Source of the DNA: Draconibacterium aestuarii
GTDB lineage: Bacteria > Bacteroidota > Bacteroidia > Bacteroidales > Prolixibacteraceae
DNA: 50,734 bases
Direction of reading: 5' to 3'
Assembly: GCA_026671195.1 (NCBI GenBank)
Contig: JAPOHD010000058.1
Coordinates: forward strand, 1 to 50,734
The notes under the pieces were generated by a model that was given only the letters and a program-made list of their open reading frames with translations, made no database searches and was not told the DNA's origin. Position numbers and translations under genes: made by a program. Shown in pieces: positions 8,870-16,285 of this stretch. Positions within the stretch are counted from its first letter, which is position 1. Every line of letters starts with the position of its first letter.

Positions 8870-11758
8870 ATGGTTGCTAAAACTATTTTGCGCATTTTTC
8901 TTATTACCGGAATTTTATTTCAGATTTCGTGCACTCAAGCAGAATTTGTATCACTTCGCGATACGATGGATCTAAGCGGAACCTGGCAGTTTTCGCTTGA
9001 CTCGCTCGAAACCGGGATCAGCGAAAAGTGGTATACCGAAACCCTGAGTGAAACAGTAAAGTTACCCGGCACGCTCGACGAAAACCACAAAGGTATTCCA
9101 AATCACAATCGTGACGAGACAATGCGTTTGTCGCGCGAAAGGATGTACGAAGGTTGGGCCTGGTATCAAAAAGAAATCAACATCCACCAAAGCTGGAACA
9201 AAAAAGAAATTTTTCTATCGCTCGAACGTACAAAACCGGCAAAGATTTGGGTTGACGACCAGTTTATGGGCGAAAACTCAACCATTCTTTCATCGCAAAA
9301 TTACAACCTGACCAAAGCCTTAACTCCCGGGAAACATGTGCTGACTGTTTTAGTCGACAACGGTGAAAAATCGGTTCCCGATGGCATTAAAGGTTCGCAT
9401 GCCTGGACCGAACACACACAAACCAACTGGAACGGTATTATTGGAGAGATTAAACTTGAAGCCCGGTCAAAAAGTTATATCAAGGCAATAAACATCAGGC
9501 CAAATATGGATGAGAAGGAAGTGATTGTTTCCCTGAGTATTTTATATAGCGGCAACGAACCTGCTGAAACCAAATTGAATTTAAATGCAAATGCATGGAA
9601 CCTGGATGTGGCACACAAAGTTCCCTCTAAATTATACACACAAAAACTAAATCCGGGCGAAAACCGGATTGTTGTAAAATATCCGCTTGGAGAAAATGTA
9701 AACTACTGGAGCGAGTTCTCCCCTGCCCTGTATAAACTTACAGCCGAATTGGAAACCCCTGAAGGGAACGACAATATTCAAAGCGATTTTGGTTTCCGCG
9801 AGTTTGCAACATCAGGAACTCAGTTTGTTATTAACGGCATTAAAACATTTTTACGTGGCGAACACAATGCCTGTGTTTTCCCACTTACAGCACATCCTCC
9901 AATGGATGTGGAGCACTGGCGCGAATTGTTCCAGATTGCCAAATCATACGGAATTAACCATTACCGTTATCATTCGTGGACACCACCGAAGGCAGCCTTT
10001 GAAGCTGCTGACATTGAAGGTATTTATATGCAACCTGAATTGCCTTTTTGGGGCGTATTTAAAGATGAAGATCCTTCGGGATTAAACGAATTTCTGCTAA
10101 ATGAAGGGCAAAATATTTTAAAGGAATATGGTAATCATGCCTCTTTTGTACTATTTGCACTGGGAAATGAAATTGGCGGCAGCCTGCAACAAATGCAAAA
10201 GATGGTAAAACAGCTGCGTCCGTTGGCACCTGAAAAACTTTTTGCCTATGGTTCGAACAACTACCTCGGAACCATGGGGCAAGCCGAAGGAGAAGATTTT
10301 ATGGTTACCTGCCGGATTGGTGCCGATACCGGGAACAGTTACAGTACGCACACCCGCGCTTCGTTCTCATTTGCCGATGCGTACGACGGAGGTTATATCA
10401 ATGGAACATATCCAGCAACAAGTTTGAATTATGCCAATGCTATCAGTAAATGCTCGGTTCCGGTAATTGGCCACGAAATTGCCCAATACCAGATATATCC
10501 GAATTACGATGAAATGAAAAAATATACGGGTGTTTTGAAACCCTGGAATTTTGAGATTTTCAAACGCAGGATTGAAGAAAATGGAATGGGTGATCAGGCA
10601 CTGGATTTTAACAAAGCATCAGGAATTGCAAGTATTTTAGCTTACCGTGCCGACGTTGAAATGGCCATAAGAACTCCCGGATTTGGAGGTTTTCAGTTGT
10701 TAGATTTACAGGATTTCCCAGGACAGGGAACCGCCCTGGTGGGTATACTAGACGCATTTATGGACAGCAAAGGATTAATAACACCCGAAGAGTTTTCTCA
10801 ATTTTGTAACCGGGTGGTTCCTTTATCGGTAATGGAAAAATACTGCTGGACCAACACCGAAACCTTTAAGGCGAATATTAAAGTTGCCAATTATTCTGAA
10901 AAAGAATTAGAAAACCAACAGGTCTCCTGGCAAATTACCGACAATAAGGGAAACATAATAGGTTCAGGTGCCGATCAGAAAACTATTCCACAGGGTGAAG
11001 TATTTGATTTTAGCTTGGTAGAACTATCGCTGTCGGCGATAGGCAACGCTCAAAAACTTACACTCCACATTCAACTCAACGGAACTTCGTATCAAAACAG
11101 TTATTCATTGTGGATATACCCTGAAAATAAATCAACCAAAGTTCCGGAAACTATTTCTGTTACGAAGGAATTGGAAACAACCTTGCAAAAGCTACGGGCC
11201 GGTGAAAAAGTTCTTTTCTTTCCAGATCATAAAAAATTCGCTGATTATACGGTTGGCGGAATGTTTACCAACGATTACTGGAATTACAAAATGTTTAAAG
11301 GCATTTCGGAACGAATTAACAAACCGGTTTCTCCGGGAACCATGGGAATATTGACCAATCCTGAACATCCGCTATTTAAATCATTCCCGACAGAATTTCA
11401 CAGCAACTGGCAATGGTGGCCAATCATAAAAAAGAGTCGGCCATTTATTCTCGACAATGCTCCGGTGGCATACAAACCACTGATTCAGGTGATCGATAAT
11501 ATTGAACGAAATCATAAACTGGGACTTGTATTTGAGTTTACGGTTGGCGAAGGAAAGCTGTTGGTTTGCATGTCGGATTTGAAAACAATTGACGATAAAC
11601 CGGAAGCCCGCCAGTTTTATGCCTGTATTTTGGACTACATGCAATCGGAGAATTTCAACCCCGAAAACAGCATTACCAACCAGCAACTTAAAAGGTTATT
11701 TACTACTGCTCCCGATGAGCAAAACATAAAAACAATCGGGAATATTTCGTACGAGTAA
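8870..11758 (+). CDS. Glycoside hydrolase family 2 lipoprotein (beta-galactosidase/glucuronidase-like)
   Basis: This 962-residue enzyme has a lipoprotein signal with Cys21 (QISC). The order of domains is a sugar-binding jelly roll (about 30-200), an Ig-like domain (200-310), a TIM barrel (315-650), and two further beta-rich regions to the end. The GH2 acid/base glutamate is Glu434 in FALGNEIG and the nucleophile is probably Glu536 in VIGHEIAQ. Both catalytic residues are present, so the enzyme should be a retaining exo-glycosidase on the periplasmic or outer face of a membrane. GH2 covers beta-galactosidase, glucuronidase and mannosidase activities and I cannot choose among them. It has no SusC/SusD neighbour, and the C-terminal 200 residues beyond the GH2 core are of unknown role. 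Confidence 0.88.
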   Translation: MVAKTILRIFLITGILFQISCTQAEFVSLRDTMDLSGTWQFSLDSLETGISEKWYTETLSETVKLPGTLDENHKGIPNHNRDETMRLSRERMYEGWAWYQKEINIHQSWNKKEIFLSLERTKPAKIWVDDQFMGENSTILSSQNYNLTKALTPGKHVLTVLVDNGEKSVPDGIKGSHAWTEHTQTNWNGIIGEIKLEARSKSYIKAINIRPNMDEKEVIVSLSILYSGNEPAETKLNLNANAWNLDVAHKVPSKLYTQKLNPGENRIVVKYPLGENVNYWSEFSPALYKLTAELETPEGNDNIQSDFGFREFATSGTQFVINGIKTFLRGEHNACVFPLTAHPPMDVEHWRELFQIAKSYGINHYRYHSWTPPKAAFEAADIEGIYMQPELPFWGVFKDEDPSGLNEFLLNEGQNILKEYGNHASFVLFALGNEIGGSLQQMQKMVKQLRPLAPEKLFAYGSNNYLGTMGQAEGEDFMVTCRIGADTGNSYSTHTRASFSFADAYDGGYINGTYPATSLNYANAISKCSVPVIGHEIAQYQIYPNYDEMKKYTGVLKPWNFEIFKRRIEENGMGDQALDFNKASGIASILAYRADVEMAIRTPGFGGFQLLDLQDFPGQGTALVGILDAFMDSKGLITPEEFSQFCNRVVPLSVMEKYCWTNTETFKANIKVANYSEKELENQQVSWQITDNKGNIIGSGADQKTIPQGEVFDFSLVELSLSAIGNAQKLTLHIQLNGTSYQNSYSLWIYPENKSTKVPETISVTKELETTLQKLRAGEKVLFFPDHKKFADYTVGGMFTNDYWNYKMFKGISERINKPVSPGTMGILTNPEHPLFKSFPTEFHSNWQWWPIIKKSRPFILDNAPVAYKPLIQVIDNIERNHKLGLVFEFTVGEGKLLVCMSDLKTIDDKPEARQFYACILDYMQSENFNPENSITNQQLKRLFTTAPDEQNIKTIGNISYE

Positions 11759-11784
11759 ACTACTGTGTATTGGGTTAAAGTATA

Positions 11785-11840
11785 AAGTCGGCAGACAGAA
11801 GAAAAAAAACAGAACTTACTATTCTTCGGTCTGTCGGCTT
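11785..11840. terminator. Long imperfect hairpin between GH2 gene and WbqC gene
   Basis: The 19-base arms 11785-11803 and 11822-11840 pair over all but one position if G-U wobbles are allowed, with an 18-base A-rich loop. A strict T-tract follows on neither strand, although the minus-strand side is TA-rich. It probably ends the GH2 transcript, the minus-strand transcript, or both. Confidence 0.5.
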
Positions 11841-11869
11841 CTGCATGCGGTTTAAAAGTGAAATATATA

Positions 11870-12003
11870 GATGCCTAGGCTACAAACGTACCAAAACGTT
11901 GTTCGGGTTTATGTAGTTTTTCCCAACGCCGTTCTAAGCTGAATTACTCATAGCCTCCATCTTACAGGGTAGAACAGTCAGCTTGTTTAAGTTTGCAGAA
12001 ACC
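11870..12003 (-). ncRNA. Candidate structured RNA (family and strand uncertain)
   Basis: The gap between the GH2 and WbqC genes holds clustered inverted repeats. CTACAAAC near 11880 can pair with GTTTATGTAG near 11907-11916, enclosing an AACG/CGTT pair. AAGCTGA (11936-11942) pairs with TCAGCTT (11978-11984), while GTTCT (11931-11935) can instead pair with AGAAC (11971-11975), giving two exclusive folds. On the minus strand a near-consensus -7 box (TATAATTG, 12010-12003) lies upstream and the long hairpin at 11785-11840 lies downstream, so I favour that strand. A 6S-type RNA is one possibility, but I cannot identify it from sequence alone. Confidence 0.25.
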
Positions 12004-12020
12004 AATTATACGTAAAAAGC

Positions 12021-12650
12021 TTAACGAAAGCTATCTTCCAGGAGGGTGTAGGCATTTGGGCCTTCGTTAAACAGTAAATCCAAAATGCTGAGATTGGGCA
12101 AAAAACCAAACTTTTCGGTGAAGACCTGTGTGTATTCCACAGGTTGAAATGCCGTGTCGGACTTTGTTTTGTTTTTGGGCGAAATTACATCGCGAAAGTT
12201 AAGAGTTCCTTCGGGTACTTCCTCAAAATCGTTTGTAAGTTTTATCATATTATTTACCTCCAGAAAATTGCAAATGGTTTCGTGTATTTGCAAATTATAG
12301 TCCAGCAGGAACTTAAATTTTTTCTCGAAAAAGGGTTGAAGTTCATCCTGATAATACTCGAAATAAGGCGACGAATTGTAAGCCGAAACAATGGTTTGCC
12401 ACTGGTTGCGCTGCCAGTCCATATCGTACGAAAGTTGTACCTCTTTGATTAATGTTTTAGGGCCGCGACCTTTTACAACCGGAGCTACCAGCGAAATAAG
12501 CCCGTTGCCGCCCGAAATTGTACAACGGTTACGGTAGGTTTGTTTTGTAAAGTGTTCGAACTGTTCGATATAAACTTCGGGGTGGTGAATAAATCGGGCG
12601 TAATAATGCACCGGTGCAAAATAGGCGGTGCTGAGTAAAATCGATTCCAA
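12021..12650 (-). CDS. WbqC-family protein
   Basis: The 209-residue protein matches the WbqC-like family (PF08889). It has an N-terminal STAYFAPVHYY stretch, FEHFTKQTYRNRC around residues 31-43, the PVVKGRGPKTLIKEV region, and the conserved WQRNQWQTI...AYNSSPYFEYY segment in the middle. The family is widespread in Bacteroidetes and near some O-antigen loci; its biochemical function is not established. In many Bacteroidales it sits next to dapB and lepB, but here those genes lie about 18 kb away. A minus-strand -7 box (TAGATTTG, 12681-12674) precedes the start codon. Confidence 0.85.
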   Translation of the reverse strand: MESILLSTAYFAPVHYYARFIHHPEVYIEQFEHFTKQTYRNRCTISGGNGLISLVAPVVKGRGPKTLIKEVQLSYDMDWQRNQWQTIVSAYNSSPYFEYYQDELQPFFEKKFKFLLDYNLQIHETICNFLEVNNMIKLTNDFEEVPEGTLNFRDVISPKNKTKSDTAFQPVEYTQVFTEKFGFLPNLSILDLLFNEGPNAYTLLEDSFR

Positions 12651-12673
12651 AATTGTACTTATTATTTTTGCTG

Positions 12674-12681
12674 CAAATCTA
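12674..12681 (-). promoter_or_regulatory. -7 box (TAGATTTG on the minus strand) for the WbqC gene
   Basis: This is an exact TAnnTTTG match on the minus strand, 23 bp before the start codon. A second match lies just upstream at 12683-12690 (TATTTTTG), so the true start site is ambiguous. Confidence 0.4.
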
Positions 12682-12722
12682 CCAAAAATAAAACGAAGGA
12701 TTTTATCAATTTACGGAATGTC

Positions 12723-13322
12723 TTATTTGTGTATCGATTTTATTGTGTTACAATAACGCTCAACAATTTCGGGAAAATCACTAAAGGAATACCTTTCATT
12801 TTTTATGTCTTTCACCAATCCTTTGTCTTCTTTAAAAATGGTTACACAATCCTCAAAGTTATTTTCATTGAAATGGTACCATCTGTAGTCCATATGAACG
12901 AGGTAGTGAGGTATTTCTGTCATTTCTGATTCTATACCGGTATTTTGCATTTTTGTTGTAACAAAGTAATATAAGGGGTAAATGTCATCAGTCAGACGAA
13001 GTACAAAATTCCCTTTTTTTGATGGAAAAACACTGATGCGAATGTCGTCGCGACTTTCAAAGTTAACTCTTCCATTTTCTGTGTCCATGAAAAAGCCATT
13101 GATTACCCCCGGTTTGAATGATTTCTTTTTCCCTCCGGCATCTATGAATTTTACTTCGGTTTGAAGCTTTAAAATATTTTCCATTTTGATGCTGGCGGCA
13201 ATGGTATCGTTGTTCAGGCTAATTATTCCACCTTCGGTGTAACCTGTTCTTTTTTGTTGAGTATTGTTCGCAAAAATAGGAATAGGGATTACAAAAATTA
13301 GTAAGAAGGCTATTGTTTTCAT
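12723..13322 (-). CDS. Secreted protein of unknown function
   Basis: The 199-residue protein has a clear signal peptide (MKTIAFLL to FANN, about 19 residues). The rest is beta-rich. It opens with an EGGIISLNNDTIAASIK segment and ends with FSDFPEIVERYCN, a pattern I associate with a common but uncharacterised Bacteroidetes family of exported proteins (loosely, a 'nxDTxxGxIK ... FxDxPEL' family). No catalytic motif is visible. It is transcribed alone, with a TAAATTTG -7 box at 13360-13353 on the minus strand, and lies just downstream of the SusCD/CotH locus without obvious functional linkage. Confidence 0.65.
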   Translation of the reverse strand: MKTIAFLLIFVIPIPIFANNTQQKRTGYTEGGIISLNNDTIAASIKMENILKLQTEVKFIDAGGKKKSFKPGVINGFFMDTENGRVNFESRDDIRISVFPSKKGNFVLRLTDDIYPLYYFVTTKMQNTGIESEMTEIPHYLVHMDYRWYHFNENNFEDCVTIFKEDKGLVKDIKNERYSFSDFPEIVERYCNTIKSIHK

Positions 13323-13349
13323 GGCAATATTTTTTTAGTTCGTTCTAAA

Positions 13350-13956
13350 TTACAAATTTACTTTATCAGTATTTAAATTGTTTATATTAAATAATTTGGG
13401 AAGGTGTAAAATTTCAATTTTAAATTCAAATCTTACTATTTGTTCATTATTGTTTTTTTGTGTTTTATGTTGCACGAGATAGTACAGTTTCATATCTACT
13501 TTTTATTGAGCTCAACATAAAACAAGTACTGTAGCGTGTTTTGTTAAAATGGTCATTAAAATGTTTGGAACACAAATCGTGGCTAATAAATGGAGTAACA
13601 TGAAAATCTCTGAAATCGTATTTAAGCATTAACCTGATTTGTGTACAGTTTGACTTGTCTTCGGGTTCATAATAAAAATCGGTGTAATTGGTAAATCTCA
13701 ACCGATATAAAAACTTCAAACGTTTTATTGCTACATGAGCTTTTTTATTGTCTTCAAGGAATGTTATTCGGTAACAGGTTGCAAGGTCTATAACCTTAAA
13801 TACTTCATATGACACTTCACATTCGGGTAGGGTTTCTTCCAACTGGTTTCTTGTTTCAAACTCAAGCTCTATTCTAATTCTGGAATCGTTATCCTGGGCC
13901 TTTAATACTGCTGCTGAGCAAGTAGCGATTAAGATCACAGAAAGTATTTTTCTCAT
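13350..13956 (-). pseudogene. DUF2490-like outer-membrane barrel protein, frameshifted near its 3' end
   Basis: The uninterrupted frame (13465-13956, 163 residues) starts with a signal peptide ending near LKAQ. It then matches the pattern of DUF2490 beta-barrel proteins: RLRFTNYTDF, IRLMLKYDFRDFHVTPFISHDL, FNDHFNKTRYS. After that the translation degenerates and stops. The expected C-terminus is present in other frames. FYVELNKK lies one frame away (about 13520-13495). A segment reading MKLYYLVQHKTQ then NNNEQIVRFEFKIEI lies in the third frame (from 13493 to a stop at 13350-13352). Two single-base deletions, one in a T run near 13520 and one near 13495, would explain this. The restored length would be about 202 residues. 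The gene follows DUF4956 by 12 bp and ends the operon. A sequencing error is possible. Confidence 0.7.
13353..13360 (-). promoter_or_regulatory. -7 box (TAAATTTG on the minus strand) for the gene at 12723-13322
   Basis: This is an exact TAnnTTTG match on the minus strand, 30 bp before the start codon at 13322. It lies at the very end of the frameshifted DUF2490-like gene. Confidence 0.4.
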
Positions 13957-13968
13957 AAGCTTGTACTT

Positions 13969-14613
13969 TTACTCCGATTGATAAAAAACAACAATTTCTA
14001 CCGTTTGAGCATTATAGTCGATCTTGCCCAGCGTATATCTTATAATATTCAACCTTGTTTTATCTGAAAGATATACTTTTAATTCTTCTTCGTTACTAAG
14101 GTCGATGGTGTCAATTTTCTCATGCAGAGTCATCTTTTTTATTGTTCCATCGTCCAGTCTGTAGTTCAATCTTTCAAGTGTATATAATAATACAACCAGC
14201 GCAATGTTTGTAAATAAGAGTTCTGCATAACTAATTTCCTTACTCGCAAGTGCATTAATTACCGAGATACCAATAACAACAAACAAATAAGTCATTTCGC
14301 GAATGGGGATTACTTTAGTACGGTACCGAATAATACCAAATATTGCAAAAAGACCTAGTGCAAAACCTAACTCAAGCTTTACACTTTCTAATAAGAAGCA
14401 GAGAAAAAATACTACCGTACTTACGGCAAAAAAGCTAAATAGAAAATCCTTTTTTCTTCTTTTTCTATAGTATATTCCTCGAATAACGATTATTATCACC
14501 ACAAGGTTGAAAACGAAACGTATTAATAGTTGTAAGAATTCCTGTATGTTTATCAGGTTAATTCCATTGATTTTAATTTCGTTTATTATTTGAAGCAAGA
14601 TAAATGCTGTCAT
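13969..14613 (-). CDS. DUF4956 membrane protein
   Basis: The 214-residue protein has about four to five membrane helices in its first 145 residues, then a cytoplasmic domain. The glycine-rich FALGLFAIFGIIRYRTKVIPIREMTYLFVVIG segment (residues about 83-114, interrupted here only for description) is the signature of DUF4956 (PF16316). In other bacteria DUF4956 genes accompany CotH-like kinases and VTC-domain polyphosphate polymerases. Here a CotH gene lies 47 bp upstream on the same strand, but no VTC-domain gene is present in the window. It likely works at the inner membrane with the exported CotH protein; the mechanism is unknown. Confidence 0.85.
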   Translation of the reverse strand: MTAFILLQIINEIKINGINLINIQEFLQLLIRFVFNLVVIIIVIRGIYYRKRRKKDFLFSFFAVSTVVFFLCFLLESVKLELGFALGLFAIFGIIRYRTKVIPIREMTYLFVVIGISVINALASKEISYAELLFTNIALVVLLYTLERLNYRLDDGTIKKMTLHEKIDTIDLSNEEELKVYLSDKTRLNIIRYTLGKIDYNAQTVEIVVFYQSE

Positions 14614-14660
14614 ACTGTTTCCTCCATATGTAATTGGATTGTTGAGAACGATTGTACTTT

Positions 14661-16274
14661 TTAACGATTTTTGAGAAACTTCTTTACTATTGTTTCTCCA
14701 TTTTCAAGTTTTATTCTTACCAGGTAATATCCTTGTTTTAGTTTCCCAATATTTAAGCTGCAATTATCATTATCTACAATGTCATTCATCATTAATAAAC
14801 CTGAGACATTGTATACCTGTAGTTCGGTGATATTTATAACTGATTTTAAGTTTATTACATCGGTTGAAGGATTAGGCCACAATAAAATTTCTGGCGCAGT
14901 AGTATTTGATGCAATGTTTGTATAATTACATTTTCCTATCATATTTGCATCCAGCCATCTTAACCTGGTGGTGATCCATTCCTTTAATTTATCTACCTCG
15001 CCTTCATAGGTTTGGGGCTGTTCGTCAATTTCGGGTGCACCAACATTTCTGCCAAGTACATCCCATTTTTGAAAATGTTTAATCTGCGGATTTTTAACAG
15101 TGTTGTAGACCGAATCAATAATTCCGAAAATATACTCATCCGTAAGCAGATTTTCCCTTGCATCAAAATATCTGCAACTGGTCAGATCTTTAAATTCAGT
15201 ATCGTAAAACAAGCGTACCATCCAGCCGGGAGACTTTACCCATGGATTACATTCGTTAATCTTGTACGACCAGCCAGAACCGTCGGTAGCTTTAAAAATA
15301 TAGCATTCGTTAATATTTTTCCATGCCCAATCAAAATCCCATACCGGCCCTGCGGTTATTTTTCCGTTTTTATCTTTATAAAAGTACCGGCTTTTTTTAA
15401 AGCCATCGTTGTTACGTGAAATCTCGCTAACAATAAAATAGTCGATAAAACTGGCAACATCAATGTATTTTGAATACCCCGTTGTTGGATTGTCATATCC
15501 TACACTATATAATTTGCTTTCAAATTCTGTTACGTAATTTTCAATGTAAGCTTTCTGCTGCCAAGTCAGTTCGTCCCATTTGGGATCGTGAAATACAAAA
15601 TGCACATCATAATCGGGGTGGTTAAGAGGCGAATAAGGTGAAACCCAACTGTCATAACTGTTCCAGTAGTCGATTTTAAAAATATATCCACCAGTTAATT
15701 CTTCACCAGAGTTATCTTCTTCTTTTAATTTGGCAATATCTACCCGGTTTTTGTCGCGTTTTATTTTTTCGGTGAGCAAATAAATTCCCTGGTAACTGCC
15801 ATTTATAATTACATCAACAAGCTGCGCCCGCGGAGCATAGTTACCCAATGTCTGAAATAATTTATAACCCAGAATGTTTCGCATTAACGATTTGTCATTA
15901 TAATTTGAAAGCAACGCCCAGTCGTTTTCTTCCGGCATTCCAAGTATAGAAACATTATTGTTTGAACCATCTGCATTTCGGGTTTCAATAGCATAAGGTT
16001 TTTGCGGATATAATTGTGAAGAACTTCCTCTTAATTCAATTCCAATATAACCGTTATATTCGTTGGCAGTATCGGTAAACTTATTAATTCCATTGGCATT
16101 GGAAATGATTTTCATGGTTGCCATAATTTTGGGCTCATCCAAAATAGTTTCTCCGTTGGTACTGATTATTACCAGAGGAAGTTCTGTGGAAAAGTCGGTT
16201 ATCGTTTGACTTTTCAAAGTGTACGAACAGAGCAAAACAACTAATAGAAGAAAATAGATAAGTTTCGTTTTCAT
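14661..16274 (-). CDS. Secreted CotH-like kinase with T9SS sorting domain
   Basis: The 537-residue protein has a signal peptide (about 22 residues) and a CotH domain (about 35-400; PF08757). It ends in a type IX secretion sorting domain (about 455-537) with the usual WPNPSTD opening and a basic C-terminus KKFLKNR. CotH family motifs are visible: IELRGSSSQ near 75-85, DWALLSNYNDKSLMRN, and the metal-binding GPVWDFDWAW near 310. Spore-coat CotH is an atypical protein kinase; homologues in other bacteria occur with cellulosomes or polysaccharide systems. Here it would be exported to the surface or medium through T9SS. It lies 11 bp after the BNR/discoidin protein, so it is part of the same operon. 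Confidence 0.9.
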   Translation of the reverse strand: MKTKLIYFLLLVVLLCSYTLKSQTITDFSTELPLVIISTNGETILDEPKIMATMKIISNANGINKFTDTANEYNGYIGIELRGSSSQLYPQKPYAIETRNADGSNNNVSILGMPEENDWALLSNYNDKSLMRNILGYKLFQTLGNYAPRAQLVDVIINGSYQGIYLLTEKIKRDKNRVDIAKLKEEDNSGEELTGGYIFKIDYWNSYDSWVSPYSPLNHPDYDVHFVFHDPKWDELTWQQKAYIENYVTEFESKLYSVGYDNPTTGYSKYIDVASFIDYFIVSEISRNNDGFKKSRYFYKDKNGKITAGPVWDFDWAWKNINECYIFKATDGSGWSYKINECNPWVKSPGWMVRLFYDTEFKDLTSCRYFDARENLLTDEYIFGIIDSVYNTVKNPQIKHFQKWDVLGRNVGAPEIDEQPQTYEGEVDKLKEWITTRLRWLDANMIGKCNYTNIASNTTAPEILLWPNPSTDVINLKSVINITELQVYNVSGLLMMNDIVDNDNCSLNIGKLKQGYYLVRIKLENGETIVKKFLKNR

Positions 16275-16285
16275 TTCAGCTTGAT

